NCBI GenBank assembly: GCA_964392725.1
Contig: CAYMPW010000017.1
Coordinates: 1 to 29,648 of the forward strand
DNA from: CAYMPW01 sp964392725
GTDB lineage: Archaea > Thermoplasmatota > Thermoplasmata > Methanomassiliicoccales > Methanomethylophilaceae
Direction of reading: 5' to 3'
Length of the DNA stretch: 29,648 nucleotides
Shown: positions 1 to 6,878 of the stretch, piece by piece
Numbering within the stretch: the stretch's first letter is position 1
Layout: each line of letters starts with the position of its first letter
Notes under the pieces: model-generated
What the model was told of the DNA's origin: nothing
The model's input: only the letters and a program-made list of their open reading frames with translations
The model's database searches: none
Translations under genes and position numbers: made by a program

Positions 1-69
1 CAATTTTTTAGAAAAAAATAACAAACTAATGAATATATATTACAATATAATTTTTAAAGAAGGATTGGA

Positions 70-876
70 ATGACGGTAAAAGACAAAGTTTTAGTGATTT
101 CATGTGTAACATTTGAGACAGTTAAGGTTGTAGACCCTGCTGTTTTTTATAATGCAGATTCTGTTCATTTGATTTATTACATCAGAGATCCCGATGACTT
201 GAATTGTTTAATTTATTCCAATTTCCATGATAAAGTTTCTAAAGATTTGGTAGAAAAGGGCATAGATGTCATTTCACACAATGAAAGAGTATCAGATTTC
301 AATGTGATGTTAAAGACCATTTTAGGAATTATGAGGACTGAATCGGAGCAGTTCGATAAAGTATACATTAATATTTCATCTGGAACGTCAGAGTATGCCG
401 CGGCTGCAATGTTCGCAGCAATTATGACTCCAAACATCACGCCTTTCACAGTTGGAACTTCTAAATATTCTGCAGATCCCGATGATGTATTCTCTATGTT
501 CTATTCTGACAATGAACCTCTAGGACTATCTGCCGAAGTTTATAATCCCAAAGAAGTTTCAACATTTTCAATCGATGCCCCAGATTAGGAATTAATTTGC
601 TGTTTGAGTGTTTTGGATGAAATCAACTCGACACGTAAGCCCTCAACCGCATCATACATGATTAAAACACTCAAAGAAAAAGATATATGGTCTTACAAAG
701 GACACTATGGTCGTGAGAGAACCTCAATTAAACAAAAAGAAGCAATGTACTACAAGAGACATTATCTTGATATAATGGTGAGTAAGAAATGGATTGCTAA
801 AACAAAAGGTTCAAGCAGATATTATTTGACACCAAATGGAACTTCTGTGTTACAGGTTTTCAAACATAATATATGA
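70..876 (+). CDS. HFX_2341/DUF6293-like regulator (CARF-like domain + winged helix) with in-frame UAG
   Basis: I read this as one 268-codon gene with a UAG at codon 173. The first part (70-588, 172 aa) looks like the Rossmann/CARF-like ligand-sensing domain of HFX_2341-type archaeal regulators; the motif VYINISSGTSEYA near residue 97-109 is characteristic. The second part (604-876 from a TTG, or straight after the UAG) looks like a winged helix, with a basic middle and YYLTPNG near the wing. Both parts share one frame: after TAG come GAA TTA ATT TGC TGT TTG, which extend the first helix of the winged helix upstream. The family normally carries both domains in one chain, so either the UAG is read through (as pyrrolysine if the organism has the pyl genes) or the gene is broken or split. 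AAGGAT before the ATG at 70 is a plausible ribosome site, and an AT-rich TATA-like stretch lies at 32-41. The final stop is TGA. The domain assignment is from pattern recognition only. Confidence 0.6.
586..588 (+). other. in-frame TAG codon within the regulator gene
   Basis: This TAG lies exactly between the sensor domain and the winged helix and keeps the frame on both sides. No other gene in the window ends in TAG. I see no clear hairpin just downstream that would mark a dedicated insertion element, but UAG readthrough in pyrrolysine-using archaea does not need one. Confidence 0.9.
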
Positions 877-900
877 TTTATCATTTCAAATTCCGCGGTG

Positions 901-908
901 GATATTTA
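901..908 (+). promoter_or_regulatory. TATA-like box of the FNT transporter gene
   Basis: The sequence GATATTTA is centred about 25 bp before the ATG at 930. That distance places the transcript start at or next to the start codon, so the mRNA would be leaderless. No Shine-Dalgarno sequence precedes the ATG. Confidence 0.45.
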
Positions 909-929
909 GACTAGTACCATCATTCAGAC

Positions 930-1544
930 ATGATGAACTCGTACACGAAATGTTTTATCAAAGCAATACTAGCCGGGATGCTGATAAGCATAGGCGGTAT
1001 CGTGTACATCATGTGTTGCGATGCAGGCCACAAAGTCGCAGGTGCAGTCTTCTTCTCCGTAGGTCTTTTTGGAGTGTTATCCTATTCCTTATATCTATAC
1101 ACGGGAAAGGTTTGTTATGTCTTTGAAAACGATCGGAAATATTCTTTGGAAGTTCTACTAACGATTGTTGGTAATTTCGTAGGTTGTTTGTTCATGGGTC
1201 TGTTGTTCACACTACCCACCGCGGCAACCATGGTCGAAGCAAAATTGGCATTAGAACCTCTAGTCATAATTGCAAAAGGATTCGGATGCGGTATTTTGAT
1301 GTTCTTGGCTGTAGATACATACAAGCGCAAGAATAGTTTCTTAGGAGTTTTGTTGGGAGTTCCTACTTTTATTTTAGCAGGGTTTGAACACTCAATTGCC
1401 GATATGTTTTATTTTTCATCCGCTCTGTATTTTTCACCGGAATCGTTCTTGGTTATTCTTTTGGTTCTTGTCGGAAATTTATTCGGATGTGCTCTCATTC
1501 CGGTATGCAGAAAGTTTATGGGTGACGAAGAAAACCCTCAATAA
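930..1544 (+). CDS. formate/nitrite transporter (FNT) family protein, short form
   Basis: This 204-residue, very hydrophobic protein has about six membrane segments, roughly at residues 8-30, 36-58, 76-96, 109-128, 136-152 and 172-194. The segment GFEHSIADMFY (151-161) matches the FNT signature containing the conserved pore histidine (H154), and IIAKGFGCGILMFLAV matches the half-helix region before it. FNT proteins form pentameric channels for small monovalent anions such as formate, nitrite, acetate or hydrosulfide; the substrate cannot be told here. It is shorter than the usual 260-280 residues because its loops are brief, but no core segment is obviously missing. Two adjacent ATGs (930 and 933) are possible starts. 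It lies 18 bp upstream of the YcaO gene and may share its transcript. The stop is TAA. Confidence 0.7.
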   Translation: MMNSYTKCFIKAILAGMLISIGGIVYIMCCDAGHKVAGAVFFSVGLFGVLSYSLYLYTGKVCYVFENDRKYSLEVLLTIVGNFVGCLFMGLLFTLPTAATMVEAKLALEPLVIIAKGFGCGILMFLAVDTYKRKNSFLGVLLGVPTFILAGFEHSIADMFYFSSALYFSPESFLVILLVLVGNLFGCALIPVCRKFMGDEENPQ

Positions 1545-1562
1545 TTATATCGTGGAAGCGGT

Positions 1563-2792
1563 ATGTCGAATCTGATGATTCTCAACCGTTGTCCAAAAGT
1601 TTCTCCGGAAACAGGTATTCGTACAATCATTCCCGAAGAAACAGTTCTCAAGGGAATTCCTCTGTTAAAAATAACAGAAATGGAAGATCTTGAAGATATT
1701 ACCGAGAAGGATGGAGTCAACATCCCTGTATATTCGGTATTTAGAAGAATGACTGCCAAAGGTACATTTGGTTGTTACAACGGAAAAGGAGCAACCCATG
1801 AACAGGCGAAAGCCTCAGCAATAATGGAGTCTTTGGAGAGATATTGTTCCGAACAGAGAGAATCAGATCAGGTTGTATATGGAACTGTAGAACAGGCAAT
1901 GGATAACGGTTTATGCGTTCACCCTGCGAATCTTATTCTTCCGATTCCTGTTCTGAATCCTTTGGATTCGGCAGAAATAGCATGGGTCAGTTCTTTTGAA
2001 ATGTTCCGTGGTGAAGAAATTTGGGTTCCTGCCTGCGAGGTGTTTTACCCCTATTATCCTCAGGATGATCTTCAACTTTACAAATTCCATACAAATGGAA
2101 TCGCATCTGGAAATACAATAGAAGAAGCGATATTGCATGGTTTGTTGGAACTTATAGAAAGAGATGCTTGGTCCTTGGCCGAAGATCGCAACCGCGCATC
2201 TTCCGAAGTAGTATCCGATGATCCAAATTCAGTTTCATACAAATTAATCAAAAAGTTCGAAGATCAGGGAATTGTAATACGTTTGAAAAATCTAACATCG
2301 GATTTGGGAATAACGACAATAGGGGCCTCTGCAGACGAGATTACAACCAAGAATCCCGAAATGCTTACCATAGGTGTCGGAACCCACCTCGACCCGGAAA
2401 TAGCAGCTATACGCGCTATTACAGAGGTTGCACAGTCCAGAGCAACACACATTCACGGAACAAAAATTAATGCTCAATTACAAAAGGCAACTTTGGAAAT
2501 GGGGTATGATAAAATCAAAGCAATAAACCATATGTGGTTTTCGTCATCAGAAAAAAATACAAATCTTTCAGAGATGGAAAATCTTTCAACACCTTTTGTT
2601 CTTGACGATATTGAAGTTGTTTTGGAGAAGTTGGTGGAAAGAGGATTTGATATGGTTATCTGCTCGGATCTAACAAGACCCGAAATCGGAATACCTGTTG
2701 TTAGAATGACAGTCCCAGGTCTGGAAGTAACAACAATGGATCCCGAAAGGGTCGGAAGCCGTATCATGGGAAGATGGCCTCCGATAAGGTAA
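1563..2792 (+). CDS. ycaO: YcaO-type McrA-glycine thioamidation protein (methanogenesis marker 1 family)
   Basis: This 409-residue protein is a YcaO-fold ATP-dependent cyclodehydratase relative. The ATP/Mg binding segments are visible: KASAIMESLERYC (83-95) and SGNTIEEAILHGLLELIERDA (182-202, first Ser to Ala, read as separate blocks), then EIAAIRAITEVAQSR. In methanogens this family activates a backbone amide of methyl-coenzyme M reductase McrA so that a thioglycine is formed, often with TfuA as sulfur-delivery partner. The C-terminus does not carry the PxPxP tail of peptide-natural-product YcaO enzymes, which supports the McrA-type role. No tfuA is next to it: upstream is an FNT transporter, and downstream the convergent methyltransferase gene begins at the very next base. 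It is the best single marker in the window for a methanogenic host. The stop is TAA. Confidence 0.8.
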   Translation: MSNLMILNRCPKVSPETGIRTIIPEETVLKGIPLLKITEMEDLEDITEKDGVNIPVYSVFRRMTAKGTFGCYNGKGATHEQAKASAIMESLERYCSEQRESDQVVYGTVEQAMDNGLCVHPANLILPIPVLNPLDSAEIAWVSSFEMFRGEEIWVPACEVFYPYYPQDDLQLYKFHTNGIASGNTIEEAILHGLLELIERDAWSLAEDRNRASSEVVSDDPNSVSYKLIKKFEDQGIVIRLKNLTSDLGITTIGASADEITTKNPEMLTIGVGTHLDPEIAAIRAITEVAQSRATHIHGTKINAQLQKATLEMGYDKIKAINHMWFSSSEKNTNLSEMENLSTPFVLDDIEVVLEKLVERGFDMVICSDLTRPEIGIPVVRMTVPGLEVTTMDPERVGSRIMGRWPPIR

Positions 2793-3542
2793 TCATTTCG
2801 TAGCAACGTAAATGTTAACCGCACCCATGGATTTTACGAAATAACGAACGTTGGAGAATCCCGCGTTTCTAAAAATCTCGGCCATTGCATCTCCATGTGG
2901 GAATCCTTCCAAAGACGAAGTGAGCCAATCGTACGCCGGTTGTCTTCCATCTATTGCTTCACCTTTGTCGTATTTGCGTCCAAAGTGTGGGATGATTGTA
3001 GACATGTAGATGTTATATCCCCACAATGCGATTTTGTTATCGGGTTTTGCAAGTTCGGCCACTATTGCTTTGGAACCTGGTTTGAGGACACGATACATTT
3101 CATTAACTGCGCCTTGAATGTCTGTAACATTTCTAAGCATATATCCGGATGTAACCAAATCAAAAGTTCCTTCGGGATATTGTAAATCTAAAGCATCTCC
3201 GAGTTCAAATGAAACCTTGGATTCGAAATTCATTGATTCCAATTTCTTTTTCGCAAGTTCTACCATACCAGGTGTAATGTCTACTCCAACTACAGATCCT
3301 GTTTTATCCAGGTGTTTTGCAACATGAAATGTAATTTCACCTGTTCCAGCACCAACATCAAGACAATTAAATCCGGAAATATCTCCGGCTTTTTTCATCA
3401 TGAACTTGTGCCATCCTTGAACCATGCCCATTGACATTATATCATTCATTTTATCATAATACGGGGCGATTTCTTCGAACACGTCTTTGACGTAAGTTTC
3501 TTTACCATCGAACTGGTTTCCTGGAGTTTTATTATCAGACAT
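2793..3542 (-). CDS. ubiE: UbiE/MenG-type class I SAM methyltransferase
   Basis: This 249-residue protein has the UbiE/COQ5 layout. A YDKMNDIMSMG segment lies at residues 29-39, the SAM-binding glycine loop LDVGAGTGE at 61-69, an acidic strand end VVGVDITPGM, and GYMLRNVTD, a family-typical segment after motif II. UbiE/MenG enzymes methylate the ring carbon of prenylated quinones. Its start overlaps the end of the upstream prenyltransferase gene by 8 bp, so the two are almost surely co-translated and act on the same lipid. In a methanogen the product could be a menaquinone-like or methanophenazine-like carrier, which is inference. Its TGA stop abuts the TAA of the convergent ycaO with no spacer. 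Confidence 0.75.
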   Translation of the reverse strand: MSDNKTPGNQFDGKETYVKDVFEEIAPYYDKMNDIMSMGMVQGWHKFMMKKAGDISGFNCLDVGAGTGEITFHVAKHLDKTGSVVGVDITPGMVELAKKKLESMNFESKVSFELGDALDLQYPEGTFDLVTSGYMLRNVTDIQGAVNEMYRVLKPGSKAIVAELAKPDNKIALWGYNIYMSTIIPHFGRKYDKGEAIDGRQPAYDWLTSSLEGFPHGDAMAEIFRNAGFSNVRYFVKSMGAVNIYVATK

Positions 3543-4458
3543 ATGCTACACCTGGGAATGCGTAAAGGGATATCAAGTATCCTGCTACAAGAAGAAGACC
3601 AAATATCCAATTGGCTTTGAATGCTAAGGGTACGAGCATAAAGCTTGCTTTTGGATTCTCTGGTGCGTTTTTACTGTTAAGATATATTTTGCGGAAATTC
3701 CACAATGAAAGTAATGCTAAAAGACAACCGATTGGAGCCTGACCAATTATTACAAGGGCTGAAATAAGAGGATATGGGATCGAACAAAGGATAAGATACA
3801 ATCTTTTACTATTTTCATAACTCAATTTACCCGACAATGTTCCAACATTTGATTTTTTGTCTTCGAAATAATCGCGGGTTTCATTACCGCTGAGAACAGC
3901 TGTAATAAAGAATGCGTTAGGCAAAGAGAGCAAAAGAACTTCCCATGAAAAATTTCCTGTGAGAACATAATATGTTCCAATAGGCATGAGTATGCCCATT
4001 AAGAAAAATACAGAGAACAGTCCGGTTGCATGATATTTGTATGAAATGCCAATCGTATACAATGCGGCACCGGCAATTCCGACTAAACCAATAATCAAAA
4101 TTCCCCATCCAACGTACCATATGAATACAACCCCAATCAGAGCTGTTATAACCAAACACAAAATTCCCATGCGGAAAACCGATTTGGGTTTTAGAGCACC
4201 AGTAACCAATTCAGGAGACCTTGTATGATTTTCTGCGGTATCTGTTCCAAGAACGAAATCTCCGTACGTGTTGAGAAGATTTGCTGCCGATTGCAGAAGA
4301 CAACCCCCGATCATTACCAACAGAAAAATCCACCAACAGAAAAATCCATCATGGTATGCAATCGCACCTCCAATTAAAACTGGGATAATCGCACCATGCA
4401 GCGTCCATGGGCGGAATGCATTATACCAACCCACTTTCACGGGTTTGACATCTTCCAT
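3535..4458 (-). CDS. menA: MenA/UbiA-family prenyltransferase
   Basis: This membrane prenyltransferase of 307 residues, counted from ATG 4458, has about eight or nine hydrophobic segments. The two Asp-rich motifs of the UbiA superfamily are present: NLLNTYGDFVLGTDT, and NETRDYFEDKKSNVGTLSGK, which resembles the second motif of MenA. Such enzymes attach a polyprenyl chain to an aromatic acceptor. A longer frame begins at 4524, but I prefer 4458: a TTAATATT box sits 26 bp upstream, and the protein then starts MEDVKPVKVGWYNAFRPW, a normal lead-in to the first helix. It is followed by an overlapping ubiE-type methyltransferase, so together they form a minimal prenyl-ring carrier module. The acceptor is unknown. 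The stop is TGA. Confidence 0.72.
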   Translation of the reverse strand: MEDVKPVKVGWYNAFRPWTLHGAIIPVLIGGAIAYHDGFFCWWIFLLVMIGGCLLQSAANLLNTYGDFVLGTDTAENHTRSPELVTGALKPKSVFRMGILCLVITALIGVVFIWYVGWGILIIGLVGIAGAALYTIGISYKYHATGLFSVFFLMGILMPIGTYYVLTGNFSWEVLLLSLPNAFFITAVLSGNETRDYFEDKKSNVGTLSGKLSYENSKRLYLILCSIPYPLISALVIIGQAPIGCLLALLSLWNFRKIYLNSKNAPENPKASFMLVPLAFKANWIFGLLLVAGYLISLYAFPGVAYV

Positions 4459-4480
4459 ACGCGAGCATATGTGAGCAAAT

Positions 4481-4488
4481 AATATTAA
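4481..4488 (-). promoter_or_regulatory. TATA-like box of menA
   Basis: On the minus strand this reads TTAATATT, centred 26 bp before the ATG at 4458, with no Shine-Dalgarno sequence between. The spacing supports a leaderless transcript and the shorter menA start. Confidence 0.4.
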
Positions 4489-4569
4489 GCTGTCGTCTAG
4501 ACGGTTTTTTAATATAATTTCCATTAAAAAATTCGAAATAAAGAGAACTCAACATTTGATTACAAACAA

Positions 4570-4578
4570 TTTATAAAG
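4570..4578 (+). promoter_or_regulatory. TATA box of the iron-sulfur flavoprotein gene
   Basis: The sequence TTTATAAAG is centred 25 bp before the ATG at 4599 and is a near-ideal archaeal TATA element. There is no ribosome-binding sequence, so the mRNA is predicted to be leaderless. Confidence 0.6.
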
Positions 4579-4598
4579 ACTGTGATAAATACACACCT

Positions 4599-5162
4599 AT
4601 GACTAAAATCGCGGTATTAATCGCAAGCCCTCGCAAAGACGGAAATTCAGAGGCATTAGTCAATGCAATGACCGACGGTGCAATGGGCCTTTCTACCAAT
4701 GAAATCTATCTTTATCATCTTGATGGATTGAAAATTGTTCACGGTTGCAAAGCATGTGGATATTGCAAAACACACGATAAGTGTGTTCAAAACGACGATC
4801 TTACACCAATCCTTGATGATATTGCATCGGCAGATGGAGTCATTGTTTCAACTCCCTTATATTTCGGTCACGCAGCGTCTCAGTATCGTGTACTTGAAGA
4901 TCGTTTCTATAGTTTTATGGATGAGAAATTCAGATCCAAGCTCACGTCCGGTAAAAAGGTCGCAGTCATTGTGACATGTGCCGGAACATCAAACGGTGCA
5001 GAGAACTGTGCAAACAATATTGAAGATGTTTTCAAAATGTTTGGATTCGAATCTATCGGAAAGTTGGTTTATTCTGAAATGGAAGGAAACGGACACGCCA
5101 AGAATAATGAAGAGTTCCTTTCAAAAGCCCGTGAAATCGGCAGACTTCTTCGTAACAACTAA
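4599..5162 (+). CDS. iron-sulfur flavoprotein (Isf-like, flavodoxin/NADPH-dependent FMN reductase family)
   Basis: This 187-residue protein opens with a flavodoxin-like FMN phosphate loop, ASPRKDGNSEALV (residues 9-21). A compact cysteine motif follows with C50, C53, C56 and C62 (spacing CX2CX2CX5C), as in the archaeal iron-sulfur flavoprotein Isf, where it binds a [4Fe-4S] cluster next to FMN. The segment STPLYFGHAASQ is a second family-typical stretch near the flavin. Isf proteins pass electrons between ferredoxin and acceptors such as oxygen or peroxide and are common in anaerobic methanogens. The transcript appears leaderless. It precedes the ThiI-like gene by 39 bp, but that gene has its own TATA-like element. 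The stop is TAA. The physiological acceptor is not evident. Confidence 0.82.
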   Translation: MTKIAVLIASPRKDGNSEALVNAMTDGAMGLSTNEIYLYHLDGLKIVHGCKACGYCKTHDKCVQNDDLTPILDDIASADGVIVSTPLYFGHAASQYRVLEDRFYSFMDEKFRSKLTSGKKVAVIVTCAGTSNGAENCANNIEDVFKMFGFESIGKLVYSEMEGNGHAKNNEEFLSKAREIGRLLRNN

Positions 5163-5172
5163 TCCCAAACGG

Positions 5173-5178
5173 TTAAAT
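5173..5178 (+). promoter_or_regulatory. TATA-like box of the ThiI-like gene
   Basis: TTAAAT is centred about 26 bp before the GTG at 5202. This spacing fits a leaderless start at 5202 better than at the upstream TTG (5196). Confidence 0.35.
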
Positions 5179-5201
5179 CCGAATCGGACATAGCATTGTG
5201 C

Positions 5202-6044
5202 GTGACTGTAATCATAATCAGATATGCAGAGATAGCTCTCAAGAGTACTCCTGTTAGACTCAGATTTGAAAATCTTCTGAAAGACAATATGTTCGCTATG
5301 CTCATGGCAGACGGAGTAGAGTCCTTAGTCACAAAAGGAGAAGCCCGTTTTTATGTAGAGGCAACGGACATTCAAAAAGCCGTTCGTTCACTTCGTAAAG
5401 TATTCGGAGTTGCATCAATTTCCGTATCTGAAACGACAACTGCAGATATGGATGACATGTGCTCTCTCGCAGCAGAGTATTCACTCTCACGCTTGTCGGA
5501 AGGACAGTCTTTTGCTGTCAAAGCACGCAGAGAAGGAACTCATACATACACAAGTGTGGATCTTGGCAGAGAGATTGGTTCAGCTATATTTTTGGCCAAT
5601 GAGCACAAAGATGTAAAAGTCGATCTTACAAATCCCGATGTTGTTTTCTTTGTTGAAGTTCGCAATAATCATTCATACATTTTCGATGAATATGTACGTT
5701 GTCATGCAGGATTGCCTCTTGGAAGTCAGGGTAAAGTTATTGCAGATTTGGATAACGATCGTGGACTTGTCGCAGCATGGCTTATGATGAAACGCGGTTG
5801 CCGTGTATTGGCAAACGGAACCCATATGATTGATTTGCTTGGAGCATACGATCCAAACATGAGACAATATTCGGGGGATTTTCACCAGAAAGAAATTCTT
5901 GGTCACGTAACATCATACTCGCTTGATAATTTTGTAGATGGAGATTATTCCGGGGAAGTTCCAATATTTTTCCCAACAATCGGAATGACCGATGAAGATG
6001 TCAACAAGATTCTTTCTCAGATGCAGATTGAATCAAAAGTTTGA
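5202..6044 (+). CDS. ThiI-like THUMP protein with degenerate PP-loop (probably not a sulfurtransferase)
   Basis: This protein of 280 residues, counted from GTG 5202, aligns by eye with the N-terminal half of ThiI. An N-terminal ferredoxin-like part starts VIIIRYAEIALKS, a THUMP tRNA-binding domain spans about residues 57-165 (AVKARREGTHTYTSVDLGRE, then VDLTNPDVVFFVEV), and the linker GLPLGSQGKV follows. Where ThiI has its ATP-binding PP-loop SGGxDS, this protein has ADLDNDRG (181-188), and the chain ends about 95 residues later, so most of the catalytic domain is gone. It may bind tRNA without adenylating it, or assist another enzyme. The frame is intact and codon use looks normal, so it is not an obvious recent pseudogene. 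With GTG 5202 the conserved Glu falls at residue 10, as in bacterial ThiI. A hairpin follows the TGA stop. Confidence 0.68.
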   Translation: MTVIIIRYAEIALKSTPVRLRFENLLKDNMFAMLMADGVESLVTKGEARFYVEATDIQKAVRSLRKVFGVASISVSETTTADMDDMCSLAAEYSLSRLSEGQSFAVKARREGTHTYTSVDLGREIGSAIFLANEHKDVKVDLTNPDVVFFVEVRNNHSYIFDEYVRCHAGLPLGSQGKVIADLDNDRGLVAAWLMMKRGCRVLANGTHMIDLLGAYDPNMRQYSGDFHQKEILGHVTSYSLDNFVDGDYSGEVPIFFPTIGMTDEDVNKILSQMQIESKV

Positions 6045-6069
6045 TTTTCTTATTTTTTTAAAAGTATCC

Positions 6070-6091
6070 AACCCGTGTGAAAACACGGGTT
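6070..6091. terminator. hairpin between convergent ThiI-like and rpl15e genes
   Basis: A perfect 9-bp stem, AACCCGTGT/ACACGGGTT, is closed by a GAAA tetraloop. It is centred in the gap between the two convergent stop codons, with AT-rich sequence on both sides. It could end or stabilise transcripts from either strand. Confidence 0.55.
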
Positions 6092-6126
6092 GTAAAAAGT
6101 TTAAGATAAATTGTTTTTGGACTTGC

Positions 6127-6750
6127 TTACTTTGTTCTGCCGCCGTTAGCGTTGACTGAAGGTCTAACCTTTTCAGCGCCTTTACCCTTGTTGTGAAGAC
6201 CGCGACCTCTTGTTCCTGCGGATGTAAGTCCACGGTATACACGGTTGGTGTTGGGCTTGTTGCAGATCCAGTTGATCTTAGGGTCAGACATGATAACGGG
6301 GTGTGAAGGGTCAACGAGGATAACCTCATACCATTCGTGCTGTCCGTCGGCTCCTACCCAGTAGGAGTTCAAAACTTCAAGGTTGGGGTATCTCTTCTGG
6401 GTCCTTTCTTCGGCCATTCTCTGAAGGCTCTTGCCGACAGTGATTTTGTTGATACCCTTTCTCTTTGCTCTTCTACCGCCCTTGATAGTTCTCTTTCCGA
6501 AGGATCCTTTTCTAACCCTTCCTCTTACGACAACGTATCCCTGCTTAGCTTTGTAACCGAGGCTTCTTGCCCTGTCGAGACGTGTAGGTCTTTCGATACG
6601 GACGAAGTTCTCTTCTCTCCTCCAGAGAATTTTACGTTCCTGGTTGAGTTCTTTCAGATAAGTTTTGCTGGGGGTTTTCCATGCGTCCCTGATGTAGCTA
6701 TACATGCTTTTACCGTTAACGGGACGTGTTTCCTGATTTTCGTCAGACAT
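6127..6750 (-). CDS. rpl15e: large-subunit ribosomal protein L15e
   Basis: This 207-residue, strongly basic protein is recognisable as archaeal/eukaryotic L15e (eL15) along its full length. Landmarks are MYSYIRDAWKTP near the N-terminus, RPTRLDRARSLGYKAKQGYV, RKGSFGKRTIKGGRRAKR, and the C-terminal RGLTSAGTRGRGL. The protein sits in the large subunit near the 23S core. I chose ATG 6750 because the strong site AAAGGTGAT ends five bases upstream; the longer frame would start on a GTG inside that site. The region upstream holds two TATA-like boxes and a nested inverted repeat that may control expression. It lies downstream of polB on the same strand. The stop is TAA. Confidence 0.95.
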   Translation of the reverse strand: MSDENQETRPVNGKSMYSYIRDAWKTPSKTYLKELNQERKILWRREENFVRIERPTRLDRARSLGYKAKQGYVVVRGRVRKGSFGKRTIKGGRRAKRKGINKITVGKSLQRMAEERTQKRYPNLEVLNSYWVGADGQHEWYEVILVDPSHPVIMSDPKINWICNKPNTNRVYRGLTSAGTRGRGLHNKGKGAEKVRPSVNANGGRTK

Positions 6751-6782
6751 TATAATCACCTTTTCGGATTCACCCTTGCGGG

Positions 6783-6819
6783 CACATTTCCGCCAGAACT
6801 ATATGTTCTGTAAAATGTG
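6783..6819 (-). promoter_or_regulatory. nested inverted repeat upstream of rpl15e
   Basis: An inner palindrome CAGAAC-TATAT-GTTCTG (6794-6810) is flanked by an outer pair CACATTT (6783-6789) and AAATGTG (6813-6819). It lies 33 bp upstream of the rpl15e ATG and just downstream of a TATA-like box. It may be a hairpin in the mRNA leader or a DNA operator at the transcription start. Confidence 0.5.
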
Positions 6820-6830
6820 TTATAATAAGG

Positions 6831-6841
6831 GTATATATAAA
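6831..6841 (-). promoter_or_regulatory. TATA box candidate for rpl15e
   Basis: On the minus strand this reads TTTATATATAC. Initiation about 25 bp downstream would begin near 6811, right at the edge of the inner palindrome. A second box, TTATATAAAC at 6857-6866, would instead start the RNA near 6837 and include the whole repeat. Confidence 0.5.
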
Positions 6842-6878
6842 CCCGTGCGTGCTCGCGTTTATATAAGCACGTAAGTTT

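Noticed and set aside
604..876. Separate 90-residue winged-helix gene starting at TTG
   Set aside because: Possible, but no ribosome site stands before the TTG and the codons upstream extend its first helix in the same frame, so I favour one gene with an in-frame UAG.
836..1126. Plus-strand open frame of 96 codons
   Set aside because: It overlaps the start of the FNT gene in another frame and has no recognisable features.
6337..6813. Plus-strand open frame of 158 codons opposite rpl15e
   Set aside because: It is a shadow of a highly conserved ribosomal protein gene, with no start signals.
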